Positions 1-12,959 of a stretch of 64,000 nt of DNA are shown here, one piece after another. The stretch's first letter is position 1. Each line of letters starts with the position of its first letter. The notes beneath the pieces were generated by a model, which saw only the letters and a program-made list of their open reading frames with translations, made no database searches and was not told where the DNA came from. This DNA is from Sipunculus nudus. Lineage: Eukaryota; Annelida; Sipuncula; Golfingiida; Sipunculidae. The stretch covers positions 29,229,456-29,293,455 of the forward strand of contig CM049312.1 in assembly GCA_026874595.1 (NCBI GenBank). Reading direction: 5' to 3'. The translations under genes and the position numbers were made by a program.

Positions 1-2260
1 CTTAATTATGCGTCATGGTTTAACGATTTAACATGTGATGTAAGTCTTTGTATTGTTATTAAGTATCCACGATTTCAATAATACAATATTTATTGATAAT
101 TTAAGGGATGTTTTGTATATATTATGGAGACTGTATTATAAATCAGCCTGTACAACTGACATGCCTTGATTTGCTTTCATGCAACCGTCCCTTATCAAGA
201 TCTTTATAAATAAATATGACATGAATTTTACTGGCCAGTTAAAACATACGTATAATTAACAGTCTCTAGACATTAAAAACATTCCTGGGACCAATGGACC
301 TGGAATTGATCTTAGAAGAAAAAGGAACTGATATGGCCCAGAAATATGGAATAGTATTAATAATTTACATACATACATTTAAACTTGCATGCATATGTAA
401 ATTTTTTATTAAGCATTATCTGTTAGAAGGGTTTTGAAATAGAAGGTTACAGTTCTTGAAACCAAAATAGAATCATAATCCTCGAATTTATTGATATGTT
501 TAAATTAACAGGCTATATGAAATCATTACACTGAAGTACTATATAAACACACATATATATTGATATTATTTTATGAAACCTATTAATTTATATATATGTT
601 TTAATTATTGTTTATATATATCGAAATATAATTGTATTAAATCTTGTATTATTAGAATTTATTTTTAAATTTTATGTATACATATATACATACACAAATA
701 AGATACACCAATCAACATGGCCACATATGTACCTCTATTTTTTTAATTTTGACATATCTACTTTGGAATAAAAAGGTTCTGTCAAAATTAAACTAGAATA
801 CGGGTAGTCGACAAGCGACTACTCGGAATTTGCTGGTAATATGAATTGTATTTACTCAATATAAACGCAATATGTTCTGGTGAGCAATCCGATTCCTTAG
901 TATCCACTTGTCATTGTTTATTCCAGCAGCACCTATCAATCAAGGAACTTTATAGAAAAAGATGAATAAAAGTATTTTTTGGATGATAATGCCCATTTTT
1001 TAATCCTTGTGTCCTTTATCTTAAATCTCCATAACTGGCACCGGTTGACACCTGTATCACCTCAGTCCATTTTGATAAACATGTTTATGAAATCGGAAGT
1101 TTTACGATACAAAATATCGGATCAAGGCGCCCCTTTCCGTACACAAATATACACAACTTAAAATAAAGTTTTAGAAATTAATGATAGTTTAATGCTCAAC
1201 GTGATGCTGGCCAGTGATGTTAGGATGCTCTATCATAGCCGTGGCCCTCTGTGCATTTATGTTTTTACCGATAACAAGATCTTACACATACTAACTGATT
1301 AATGACGTAACAAGACCCGAAATTTTGCCAGACTCCTTACCAAACGTCGGTGCTTCGTACGTAATTGTAGTACATCTGATACCCCCAAGCTGATAGAAAT
1401 GCCTGTCACCATACCGATCCTTATATTATATGTCCACTCAGCCCGCAAAAAAATAATGTCACACCTGCATGTGAAAATTGCAATCGGGGTAAACGTTCAG
1501 GACATGTGCGAATGACATGTTTCGCTCTTGGCTAGGGTCAAGCATACAGCACAGACTAACAATATTAAAGAATCCTGCTACAGTCGTAGATCAGGATGGT
1601 GATTCAACTTGTCTCCACCATTTAATGAATTGCTTAAAAAATGCATGGATATTCGTCCAAATCTTTAGTAAAATTGCATGAAGACGAGTAAACCAACCAT
1701 CAAACCATTCGACTAAACCCAGGTATAAACATGTACCCCCTTGACCGATATAAAGGTTTTAAACAATGCTATACTATACATCGTCTGAGGAATTGGTTAT
1801 CTGATTACATAATCTGTTTGTCGGGGAATTCTTCCACTTTTGTTCAGGGAAGATGGTCTTCTTGTTATTCTTCCCTACTAACAAGCGTGTGTTATCATAA
1901 ACCAGACAGAGAATCCCTTTAAAATTTCATTTAACTTAACGTGATATTTATGTAAACATTACAAAATAGACGCTGCTTTAGGAGTATATTATAAACCTTT
2001 TTTTGCGATTTATTTCATACTTGCATAAAGCTTTTAGTTTTGCTTCCTTGGACCATGTGTAAGATGTAAATCAATTTAAGACAGGAAATATTTACCCGCC
2101 TGACTGAGGACAGACCATGCAGTTTGGCAGTCCAATATAAATAGGATAATTTAAAAAGGCACCCTTAAAACAAAGTTACTTGCAATGAGCTGAGAAGTTC
2201 TGTATGGGTTGCTTACACACCTATTGATCAGTAAATAAGAATCTCAAACACAATTACACC
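1..2260. other. Intergenic, nothing recognised
   Basis: AT-rich sequence with short random open frames only. I see no splice-flanked exon, no RNA gene and no clear repeat pair. It lies downstream of the minus-strand lectin-like gene. Confidence 0.6.
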
Positions 2261-2267
2261 TGAACGT

Positions 2268-2273
2268 TTTATT
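2268..2273 (-). terminator. Poly(A) signal of the lectin-like gene
   Basis: AATAAA on the minus strand, about 94 bases beyond the TAA stop at 2367-2369. This is a normal distance for a 3' UTR. No other canonical hexamer lies nearer. Confidence 0.5.
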
Positions 2274-2366
2274 GAATGCATCAACATCATGGACATTTAA
2301 ATATCTCTGGAATTGCATGTATCCATGAATAACAGAAACACATCCAAACTCTATTCTTGGATATGT

Positions 2367-4365
2367 TTAGGGCGCAAGACATGCGGCAGTCTTTTCACAA
2401 ACTCCTGCACATGGATGTGTACGAGGAGATCGAAGCCACCTGTAACTGTTCCGATCCAGTTGGATGTAGGTACTCACTAGAGGCGGTAACAATTCTTGGA
2501 TCATCCAGTGTGTGTACTGAAGAGGTTTCCGTGTTGCCGCCCAGATCCATTTCTTGGAGGTCTTATCGTACATCCCTCCTGTCCAGAACGCATGTGATCT
2601 TGGCGCCTCTGAAAATATAAGTCGTATTTCTTTGAACTACATTGGAATACAATGCTACATATAGTACTAACAAACCTGATTCATTTCCATATTACAACAA
2701 CCATCACGCATCATTGTATAAGACATTAATTACCCAAGGGCATTGGTTTTACTCTCATATATTTTTGCTGTTATTATATCTTCCATTATCACACATTTAA
2801 CATTTGAGTGAGATGGCCTATCGTGTAATCTTTATCGTTATACTCTAATTTCAATGTTTGCAACATACCTTTTCATGAAGTGTAAAATATTACAAGTTTC
2901 TAAATTTGATAATGGACAACATGGGCATTGCCTCAGTATATTTTACGTCTTACGGAAAAGTACTATAGAATAAAATAATTAAATATATATTAGATTCCAC
3001 CGTCATGATATGCAGTGACATGCAAGAGGGTGAGATAAAGTAGGCTCATAAGACACCTTTGGTAACGTTCTTGTGAACGTGTTCCTGTTCCTCCTTTGTT
3101 TCAATGCTCACAAGATCCCCTCCCACATTCTTACATTCTTCGCGTGAAAGTTTCCAGTTCGTTGCCATCTTAAGTACCGTGTAGCATGAAACGTTCATCT
3201 TTGTTGACACACTTCCCCTTGCAATGAATGGACGCCTCCATCCTTTTTCACATGACACTAAATAAAATATTAAAATATAGCCTTCATCTTGTTACGAGGA
3301 GTTTTATACGAATAGGGCAGAGTTGCTTATATACAACTTGTTAGAAGCTTTTGTAGCAACCCTTCTTACTATTCTGCACACGTATGTTGATAAGTATCTG
3401 TACACTTTTACTGGATTCTGCATTTTAATATAAACAAATAATAGCATGAATTAGGCGATGTAGAGAAGTAGGCCTTTGTATTAACATGTGTTTATAACAA
3501 TTTTGTCTGAGAATTTAGAATGTAAACTGCAGGAATTTTTATTCCAAATAAACTTGGTTCTTTCGCAAAATCATGCATTTTTTATGAGATATTAAAAAGG
3601 TTTATACTTGCATTTGCACACTTCCGTGCCAGGCATTGCTGTAAAATTTGTCTCAGCATTGCCAATTGAGTCTTTTAGATTGGCTTCAGCCTTTGCAGGT
3701 ATGTCTTTTTGATTTACCTCTTTAATTTTGTCTTTGAGATTCATCTCAGTCAAATTTAGTATTCTGAAGAGGGTAATCACTTCCTTTTGCAAGTCTTTCT
3801 CTTTATATTTATGCGTACAACAGCCGCTGCAGAACGCTGTTACCTTAGAACATTCAATCTGATGTCCTAAGCATGCTTTGATGCTTATGATCTCCAAAGT
3901 CGTAATTCTGGCTAAAAGAATGGATTTATCCCCATTAAAGCAATTAACGAAGTGATTGTATACTTAAAACATATGAAAAAAAGATTTATTGACACATTTG
4001 GAATCATTCGTTTATTCCATGTAAATCAACTCAGTAAAATACCAAAGGTATTTTCTAATATTGTCTACCTCCCTTACATGTTATTAATATCATTCACGTA
4101 TAGTTTCTAATTCTCTATGTGTAGACGATACACTGACTTTATAATTATTTATATGTAGACATGACCAGGTACCGAATTACCTACAACATTCAAAACAAAT
4201 TATTGAATGATTTTGAATTTAAAGATCAAAAGTCAGTAAGATAAGGCTCATATTAAGAGATTTCGCACCTGAATCAAACACATTGGGTTTTTCGAATTCT
4301 TATCCCAATGCTATCAATTTAAACTTACCAGCCAGCCAAACCCAAAATAGTATTCTTTTGTACAT
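2367..4365 (-). CDS. Secreted C-type lectin-like protein, four exons
   Basis: Exons read from splice sites: 4365-4329 (ATG, 12 codons of a hydrophobic signal peptide, MYKRILFWVWLA, donor GTAAGT), 3911-3608 (stalk-like, about 100 residues, five cysteines, charged, NLT and NFT glycosylation sites, donor GTATAA), 3257-3057 (N-terminal half of the lectin fold: CEKGW, SCY, SREECKNVGGDLVSIET) and 2608-2367 (FWTGGMYDKTSKKWIW, a final VCEKT, stop TAA). Phases match for exons 1-2 and 3-4. Exon 2 ends in phase 2 but exon 3 needs phase 1, so a small exon is missed, another acceptor is used (GGAG|GCG inside exon 3 would fit), or the gene is damaged. The calcium/sugar motifs EPN or QPD and WND are absent and the third conserved cysteine seems replaced by threonine. 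Canonical sugar binding is therefore doubtful; the ligand is unknown. Likely role, by family: secreted recognition protein. Confidence 0.7.
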
Positions 4366-4418
4366 TGGTATGTGGATGCTTATTGGTTGTTATCTATGTG
4401 ACGGTAGAGACATTCAGC

Positions 4419-4424
4419 TTTATA
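4419..4424 (-). promoter_or_regulatory. TATA box of the lectin-like gene
   Basis: TATAAA on the minus strand, 54 bases before the ATG at 4365. Transcription would start near 4390-4395, giving a 5' UTR of about 25-30 bases. The position relative to the signal-peptide exon supports that exon call. Confidence 0.5.
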
Positions 4425-4579
4425 CCTGACGTACCTGGAAAAATTGTAAATTTCTACAAGTCAATACTATATAAACATGTAAATCAGTAAGATAAATGTG
4501 TATAAACTGGTTGGATCAAGGGGGAATCGGAGAGTTCGTCCCACTTATTAGTAGCTTTCTTTCTCGAAATCTGGATCCA

Positions 4580-6175
4580 CGAGCGTGAATATTTTAACAT
4601 GACCTTAAATTCCGCGCTACTTTGTATCTTGTTTAAGCCTCTGAAGCTGTTTCACTAACAGTGAGTTCCTGTAAACAACTGAAGGCAGGTCTGTCTCCAG
4701 AATATACTGTAGGAAAATATGTGACTGACGGGTCGTTGGTCATGTCTGTTTTTTCTAGCCTGCATAACTGCAATCCTCAAAAGGATTGACATATTCTAGG
4801 TACGTGAATAATGACTTTAATTAAATGCAATCACCGGGGCAAGACAATCATAGATATGAGATATTGTCATCGGATGGTCCTATAAATCATTTTTAGCTCT
4901 TACAATACCCGGGCTATAAGTGAATTCTCCTAAAAAATATGCAGTTATTGTGTTCCCGAAACCCATGTTCTACATTTAAAAAAGACGAAAATTGTACATA
5001 TGTTTGTTGTATTAACTTAGGTGTATATGTTTACAAATCCAGGGATAATGACTGGTACCCAAGATATTCCATTCAAGGATTCTTCTACCCTAAAATATAT
5101 TGGCCTGAGAAACAATTGAACATTGCAGGAACTTCTGAGTAAGATCTGATCTTAGCCTAGAAATTTAAGATGCATTGCATTAAGATGATAGGATCATCCG
5201 GATGTAATGGCATCGATTACTCTCCTTAAAAACCTTAAGAACCCTATGCCGACTGATAAACTGGCAACTAGTTTTACGTGTACATAATAACAATAACGTC
5301 ATTTTATCGTCTTAATTTAAATCAAAATATCATAAAACAATGCAGGTGGTATTTTTGTCATGACGCTTATGACTATGTAAGGGCACAGGACAAAAATATT
5401 GGCGGTAGTGAAATACACTGGGGTTTACATAAATCTTAAATTTCTCTAATCTGTCACCGTAATAAGTCTGCAAATACAGAATATTATGGTTATGACTTGT
5501 GACGTGCAAACATCACACTGATATTTTTCCGTTGTTCTCTGCACGTCAACCTGGGGTTTTGCATTCACTCTGCGTAAAACTTATCGGAAAAAAATAAAAG
5601 TTACAAAATGAAATTAAAAAAATAGTTCCACCTGTAGTCCATCAGCAGTTGTGTCAACCAGACCTTCAACGAATTCAGAAAATTGATAATTCTCCATTGA
5701 CGCTGACACAAATAAACATGTGGCGCCACCTGTTGCTTACAAACACTTATATATATAACAATTTATAATCAAGCAATGGAATCATCAAATAAAAATAAAC
5801 TTCCGTGAAGCCCTCTTTGTAAAATAGAAAAGCTCATATTGAGTTAGCATTAGAGGTAAGCTTACAATGACACATTATTAAGAAGATCAATTAACCTTTT
5901 AGTTGTCGTTCCCTTGGTCAAGCGGTTAGAGAGATGTCGGGTAACAAACATTACATGATTTATGCAAACACTGGTAATCGAAAAATATGGGGGGGGGGAA
6001 ACGAAATTAAAATATATGTTTTACCATTCAAACGTTATTCTCAAGATTTTTATTCACATATGTTGTACAAGTCACAATAAAAACTCTTTTATCGAGATTT
6101 CCAGAAACTGCATAATATTCAAATCTTATACTTATTAAATAATACCCAATTATTAATGTCATTCCAAAATGGTAC
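4580..6175. repeat. 1.6-kb tandem duplication, copy 1
   Basis: Matches 6176-7770 along its whole length with an offset near 1,595 bases. Anchors include TTTAAGCCTC (4633 and about 6230), GGATCTGATCTTA-like blocks (5140 and 6738), GACGTGCA followed by ATCACACT (5501 and 7081), TTGCATTCACTC (5560 and 7138) and a shared ending near 6130/7720. Both copies carry stops in all frames and look non-coding. It sits just upstream of the lectin-like gene. Confidence 0.75.
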
Positions 6176-7770
6176 GGTTTATATTCTATTAAAATATGAC
6201 CTTAATATTGCTCGCTTCTTTGTGTCATGTTTAAGCCTCGGATTCTCCTTCAATGTCGAAGTGTCCAGGGATACAATAAAGGTCAGGTTTTCACTAGAAT
6301 ACAGAGTAGGAAAATGTGTTGTTTATCCTGGTCTGATATTTCGGGCATGCATAATTGCACTCCATCAAATTGATGGACAGACTACATACCCGCATCTATC
6401 CCTTATTGAGTGAATAATAACTTTCTGTAAATTAACTTCTAGTTCAAGTCAATCACGGGTATTAACCTTGATATTGGATTGTTCTACGAATCATTAGAAG
6501 CGTTGACGAAAATGACAACTATTGTGTTCGTGACAAAACTGTCACCATTTATTGAAAAATAAGAAATATTCATTTATATGTCATATTGATTTGGTCTCAT
6601 ATGCATGCAAATCCAGGGAAAAAAAGGCTGGTATCCAGCATCTTCATTTTTCAAGGATTCCTCAGCCCTGACATATGTTGGTCAGTAACCCCCCACAAGT
6701 ACGCGAATAGCAATTGAAAGCTACCCCAGGATTTCTTGAAAGGATCTGATCTTATCATTGAAATTTATTCAGCACTGCATTTACATGATAGATAACCAAG
6801 ACGTTAGGGCATCATTGATTACACTCCTTCATTACATAAGTACTCTCTGTCACCTGATAAACTGACAATTTGTCCTCGTTTACGCATTGACATGACGTCA
6901 TTTTAAGTCCACTATTAAAATAATTGTCCAACATTTAAATAGAGATACAAAAAAGCAGGTGGCCAATTGGCCACGACACTTGGCTCAGTCTGTCTGTCTA
7001 CGCAAAAGCAAAGGACATACATATAGGTGACAGCGACCTTAGGTTAACAAAAAATCATAGATAGGATCTCTGAGCAATTATGACGTGCATATTATCACAC
7101 TAGTGTTTATCGGTAGTTTTTTTCAAGTAAACCACTTGCATTCACTCCATGCAAAGCTTGTCGGTAACATAAATGAAGTGATACAGTGTAATTGAAAATA
7201 TAATTTCAACTTAAGTCAAGCAGTGGTGGTGCAACCCAGACCTTCAGCCCATTTTTAAGATTTACCATTATTGCTCATAGAAAATAAACCAACCGAAGCT
7301 TACATACACTTCTAAGATTTTATAATGGAACACAGGAAACATTTAAATTCCATAAAGCTAATTTTTTAGTACTCTTTCAGATTCTTTTCAATTAATACTA
7401 ATTCAGTTCTACTGACTCTGAAGGAAATTCGTCTATGTATATTTAATGTCTTGAGTGGGCCTGAATTGAAAGCATCAAATTGAGTAAAATTAAAAGGAAC
7501 ACCTTACACTGACGCATCATTAACGTAACTTTATTTAAGCAAACACGTGAATAATGAGTGTGATGAACGAAATCAAATGTTCCTTCAGTTCGTTTTACTG
7601 TTTAGATATTAGTTCCAAATAACATTATTTACTAATGCAGTGCGATTCATTATAAAAACTTTTTACTCCAGATTAAAAAAAACCCTCACAAATAGTTATT
7701 TTTTTCTAATGAAATTCTTATTGGTATAAATAATGCCCAGATGTAAAGGTCATTCCTATTCTTGTCCAAA
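6176..7770. repeat. 1.6-kb tandem duplication, copy 2
   Basis: Second head-to-tail copy of 4580-6175, directly adjacent and diverged by substitutions and small indels. The duplication is therefore old. The 85-codon open frame at 6156-6413 lies across the junction and is not conserved in copy 1, so I do not call it a gene. Confidence 0.75.
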
Positions 7771-10700
7771 CAAATAACTAAAAACTTGAAAATATGATTT
7801 CTTGTATTCACAAATCGCTTTATATTTTTTATTTACCTGTTATATTTATCTCTGTTTTGATTAACAACATTAGCATCTAAATCAGGTTAATGCAAATTAG
7901 GACCCGCGGGCCTCAGTCGGGGTTAAGTGCGCATTTGTGTATTCTTTCCTTCATTTAACTTATAATTTAAACAGACATGATATACGTGAAATACCGATTC
8001 TGATTCTTACAACCGTGAACAAGATTCTGTGTAAATGCATACATATATTCTTTGAACAGATTGAGAAAGTGTTTAATATCATTAATTAAAAACCCACACC
8101 ATAGTCCAGTCTTATCTATAATTTTTCTGTCCACTGCTTATTTAATAGAATTGTAACAAAAATGTCTTAACAGTAAAAAGTAATACCTACCTGGGTACTG
8201 AGCAATGTTGACTGGTACTCTGGTCTTAGATAAGAGTCTGCTCACAATAGTGCAATAACAGGACAGGCACACAATAAAATGCCGGGTACGCATTGATTTC
8301 ATCAATAAAACATATCATAGAAGGCATATGGATAATAATCCTCGCCTGACATGCTAACACAGTAATGTCACGTGTACGTTGTGCGTCTAAACATACCTGG
8401 TTCTTTAGAGTCAATTAACATAAAAAATGCATTTAAACATCAGCTTACGTTTACACGGAATGGGTTTTTATTCTAACTTAAAAACATTATTAAAGTTTTA
8501 TCTTTTTTCATGTTGCAATTATCGTCACACAAATGCCAGGTGAATATGCCAGATTAATATCATACTAAGACACACATCTAGTAAATGCCACGTTTAGAAG
8601 ACATAACCTCAAGGAGTTTAATAGGGTCCCTAGAATATTGATATTATACCTAACAGGCGAACAATTATAGCTGTTAGTAGAACAGGGTAGCAATGCGTAA
8701 CCTGTTGGCCTGGCACAGGGTTTACAGTGTTTATAATTACAATACATAATGATGTTGTTAATATGTATCTTGCAAGAAGGAAGCAGGATATCAATTATTT
8801 TTAACTCGGCTGGAGCCAAGTACAACCGGACTTCTTTCTTTAAACAGCATATATCCCACCGATGTCTTACGTGGAGTAATTAAAGATAGATTGGAATTCT
8901 TGGATCCGTGCAGCAAAAAAAATCATTGTCCGCCCGCAACAGCTTTCTGTCTTTAAAAAACTACGGTGTTATGATATTCATTAGATGATAAACCTCGAGT
9001 AACATGAAAATATGTGAAACATGAGCCTACAGACACAAAAAAGTCCCCCGTCTTGTGTTTATCTAGAAGACAGTTTCATCAATAATGTTCTAATACTTTG
9101 GCAAGATCTTAGCTCTTTTACAATAAAAATATGTTTGAACACACAAAGGATTCTACAAAAGAAAATACATCATTAACTTTGGAGATATTAGGAGAGCCTT
9201 GTTTTAAATTGTTACATCTAGATTTGAACATGAGACCCAAGGCTGGGTTTTCGTTTACTGAAACAGTGTGCATGGTAATGGGTGATAAAATCAAGGAAAC
9301 TGGAACTGGTACCATTTCTACTCTTATCCTATAGGTAGCTACCATGGTTAAAGTCACGATATATGAAGGTACCGTCTTTTGCTAACAGCATTTGCATTTG
9401 ATAAACACCTGAAATAAATAAAAAAACTGTTGTAGTTGGTCACATTTGTATCTGCATGAAGATACAATTAAATAAAGATAAACCCTTCACGTCAAGCACA
9501 TTCAATAACATTCAATAAATCAACACACCCGATTTTAGAATAAGAACATGTCAAGTAGTTCCATACCATTAGTGTCCAATAAAAAAGAAAGACAGAAACA
9601 AGGCAACAAATTTTTCACCATGTATGCATTGAATTTATAAAAATTTCACGATAAGCAAAATCAAAAGTCCTTTGAATTTTTAGTTCTAGTTTGTTCTGCT
9701 TGTTCAATGATTCAATGCTTGGTAATGATTGTTGCAGTGGTTAATGAGATTTATGACCCAAATTCATTGTTCTTTATAAATATTAGTTTTGAAACAATTC
9801 TAATCAAGATAGTATTCATTTGATTTGAAGGCTAAAGTGTCCTAGTTCTTTCATTTAACTCAAAAGTGGAAAAGCCAATTTTGAATCGCAGAGAGCCGTT
9901 TAACATAACTGGCGCCAACTATAAGGTAAGGCCACATATCAGCCATGTTACGGGTATTTCTGCAAATTCTGGCGAAGAAGGCCGCAGCGGCTTAGGAGGT
10001 ATTAAGTAAAGGAATGCACGGACGGAAGGACAGATTGAGAGACGGGGATCATTTAAGTAGTCTTCCCTCCTACATCGGAAGATAAAAAAATCAATAAAAA
10101 AGTATAGTGTTCAGACTAACGATTTAGGCAAGCCAAGGACTTGGCCGATGGTAATGGATGTGAAATGAACATATTGATCTTGTAGAAACATTTATTTTTT
10201 AAACCATCTCATGAGCTATACGGAAGAAATGTGTTCATCATGGTAAGGTTCAATGTGGGCATACGTGGATACATTTATACACAGTTTCAGAACCGTTAAT
10301 TTCTATATAACCCCTAACCATGGTTGAGGTTTCGTACCGGCGAAAGGCAGGAGGTCATCAAGGGGCACGTTGTGTTTACTGCACTACCACGTATTGTTAA
10401 CGCAATTCCAAATTCGGTGAATCATACTTTTCAAATCCTTTATATTTTAACAAATGCTGCATCATCATTAATATGAACCCGGACAAATCCCTTTTTCAGA
10501 TTCGACATATTCTAAAATATAACCTACATGCTAATGATATTTGGCAAGACAATACATTGTTTACCCCCAGTAAAATGTATTCAGATGTTCTACCTCCAGT
10601 AAAATGTATTCAAAATAAGATAAATATCATATATTTTGATACGACATTTTTAATTTCCCTGTGGTAGATGTGAGTTTTTCAGAAAATGAATAAAACTGGC

Positions 10701-10890
10701 TACAGATGTATCATGCGGGAATGATTATTAGGTGCAAATACGCCTTTTTATAGTTAAAATATAAAAAAACTGCTTTCATCATGACCAAATGCTTATGTTC
10801 GCGGAGATCAAAATCAGTTGTTTGAATTTTTTTCGATGGAGGTAACAAGAATGTTCTAACACTCGTTTCCTATCATCTTATTTTGTATCC
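7771..10890. other. No confident gene
   Basis: AT-rich. One minus-strand stretch at about 9410-9335 follows an acceptor-like TTTATTTCAG and reads about 25 codons (VYQMQMLLAKDGTFIYRD) before a stop. I could not assign it to a family or find partner exons. Both strands are open for 60-80 codons at 9118-9357 without recognisable motifs. Confidence 0.4.
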
Positions 10891-10891
10891 T

Positions 10892-11270
10892 GGGCCCAGT
10901 TTCTTAAGACTGTTATTCTGCGTTTTTGACTTAAGTCACTTTTGTCGAGCTTTTAAGTCAGATTCATTAAAAATAACGTTAGTGACTTAAGTCATCTGGC
11001 GGGCTGAAATGCTAAGCCTGCACCGAGGAGGCTTAACTTTGTGTTTTATGGGTGTATAGCACATTATATCACCAGGGCCCAGTTTCATTAAACTGACTTA
11101 AGCCTGTTATTATGCGTTTTTGACTTAAGTCACTTTTGTCGCGCTTTAAGTCAGTTTCATTTAAAAAAAAAAGTTAGTGACTTAAGTCACCTGGCGGGCT
11201 GAAATGCTAAGCCTGTACCGAGGAGGCTTAACTCTGTGTTTTATGGGTGTATAGCACATTATATCACTGG
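10892..11270. repeat. 185-bp unit in tandem duplicate, palindrome-rich
   Basis: Copy 1 spans 10892-11074 and copy 2 spans 11075-11270. Each runs from GGGCCCAGTTTC to ACATTATATCAC. Copy 2 carries the perfect 14-base palindrome GTGACTTAAGTCAC, and further TTAAGTCA words occur in both orientations. Such structure is typical of a small non-autonomous transposon. The second copy carries a short insertion near its left end. No terminal target duplication was identified. Confidence 0.7.
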
Positions 11271-11675
11271 CACTCGTTGCAGGGGACCATCGGCCATCTG
11301 TCGAGCGTGGTAAGGTAAGTCGACGTCGCACGCGACCATGACGTCACGCCACATGCCGTTTCCCTGAAAGGTGTCCGTAAACCAAAGAATAGATCATGGG
11401 GGTTGTTGTTCGTTTTGTACAGTCAAGTACAGCAATACCACGATGTCCAGACCGTTTTTTAAACTATTCATTTAAAAAGTTCCCAGGAATAACACAGGGT
11501 CAATTAAAATTCCATGTCACTATCTTCCGCGAAGTGTTTGCGTCCCCATTTCGGACGTTTTTTTTAATTCATTATTTCACCAATAGGTGGCGTTGAAAAG
11601 GGGATTAATCGCAGGCTTACGTTAGCCGACTTGGGAGGCGTTTCGGTAAAATTTGACTGAAGCCATACGCATTCT

Positions 11676-12016
11676 TTATGCTTAAAGGAGTCTTAGAAAT
11701 GTTATGATCTAGGATAACAAGCGATCAGCTTAAATTAAACTTGATCTACAAGTTCTCGTTTTAGGAGGGACAATTAGAGTGTGCGTATTAGTTTTGACTA
11801 TGACGGTGCTCGCATACCTATATGTGTTATTCTTTGTATTAATTTATGCACATGAAAGGTTGTAAAGTGTTCATATCGTTTTAATACAGACCGGATGGAT
11901 TCAGAACAAACGATTCGTTAATTATGTGTGTATGTTCGAGACCTGATAGGGCTTGCTTCGAGTCCTGCAGCGAATCATACGGATAAAATTACTGTATTTT
12001 GTTAGATATCGCTATG
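11676..12016. repeat. Duplicated segment A, copy 1
   Basis: About 340 bases closely matching 30487-30853. Shared blocks include TCTAGGATAACAA, AACTTGATCTACAA, ACAGACCGGATGGATTCAGA, AACGATTCGTTAATTATG, TAGGGCTTGCTTCGAGTC and GATATCGCTATG. Similarity stops at the same point in both copies. It is the left-hand member of a colinear block duplication with segment B and the TRIM-like exon. It could alternatively be a dispersed repeat. Confidence 0.75.
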
Positions 12017-12104
12017 AGTCACGTGACTAACATTTGGGCGTGAGGACGTGTCAGTATGGGTCTCCGGAATATATAGTCTTGTAGCCTTAAACAAATCTTG
12101 AAAA

Positions 12105-12955
12105 TGCCATCAAAATCTCAAAGAGAAGCGAAAGGGACAGATAAGGTTGATGATACTGATAAGTCTGAGTCCATAAGGTCATATTTGTCCCGAGAAACTT
12201 AACAGCCACCGAGCACGCCGTCAAAAGGTGAGCTACCTGAGGCGAGCAAATGGTTATCCGTGCCCTTGAGAACTGGTTGACCAACTTAATAATAACAGTG
12301 GCTGAAAGCATTAATACCGAGCGTGAAAGGATTCGAAAAGAATTAAGTGAGCAGTTAAAAAATACAAATAAGAATTTACAGGAAAGCGTAGAACTCACAC
12401 AGTAAAAGGTAGACACTCTTAAAAAAGATAAAAATAAACTGGAAAAGAGAGTTTAAGAGCTTGAACAGAAATTAACCGAAAATGAAACAGAAAAGAGTGC
12501 GGGAAGCTGTAAATCAACCAGAGAGACATAGTAGGGACTAAACATTCGTGTGGAAGGGATAAAAGAGGAGAAAGGGGAAAATATACGACAAAGAGTGATA
12601 ACTGCACTAGAAGAACAAGGGGCGGGTAGAGCAGGGAAATTAAGTGAACAGATCGAGGTAGCGCATGGAATTGGAAAATGGCAGGATAATAGGGACAGGC
12701 ATATTCTTGTAAGACTATAAAGCAGAGAAGAAAGGCGAGACATATTGTTGTTATTGAATAGGGGCAACGGGTGACGATGAAAATATGTCTCAGTGATTAG
12801 AAAAGCGGACCACTGGGAATCGGATAGACATGTTTATTTGTGGTCACTCAGTGCGAAACCCAAAATAACAATACACTTGTTTGAGAAAACGTCCCAACAT
12901 GAACATAGTGGATACACACACACAAATATTTGGTTACGAAACTCGTAGACGTCTA
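12105..12955 (+). pseudogene. LINE ORF1-like remnant
   Basis: An ATG at 12105 opens a lysine- and glutamate-rich frame beginning MPSKSQREAKG. It is broken by stops and frameshifts. Later in-frame stretches give a coiled-coil-like region (INTERERIRKELSEQLK) and an RRM-like region (LNIRVEGIKEEKGENIRQRV, then KWQDNRDRHILVRL). That order, coiled coil then RRM-like core, is that of L1-type ORF1 nucleic-acid-binding proteins. At least four stops interrupt it, so it cannot give a full protein. It starts just after segment A and may be an insertion between segments A and B of the first TRIM-like locus. Confidence 0.6.
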
Positions 12956-12959
12956 ACTT

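Noticed and set aside
5911-5946. tRNA-like start TTGGTCAAGCGGTTAGAG
   Set aside because: Resembles a pol III A box, but no anticodon arm, B box or T arm follows; at most SINE debris.
12087-12767. Minus-strand frames of 62-109 codons
   Set aside because: Hydrophobic shadows of the lysine/glutamate-rich LINE ORF1 remnant on the plus strand.
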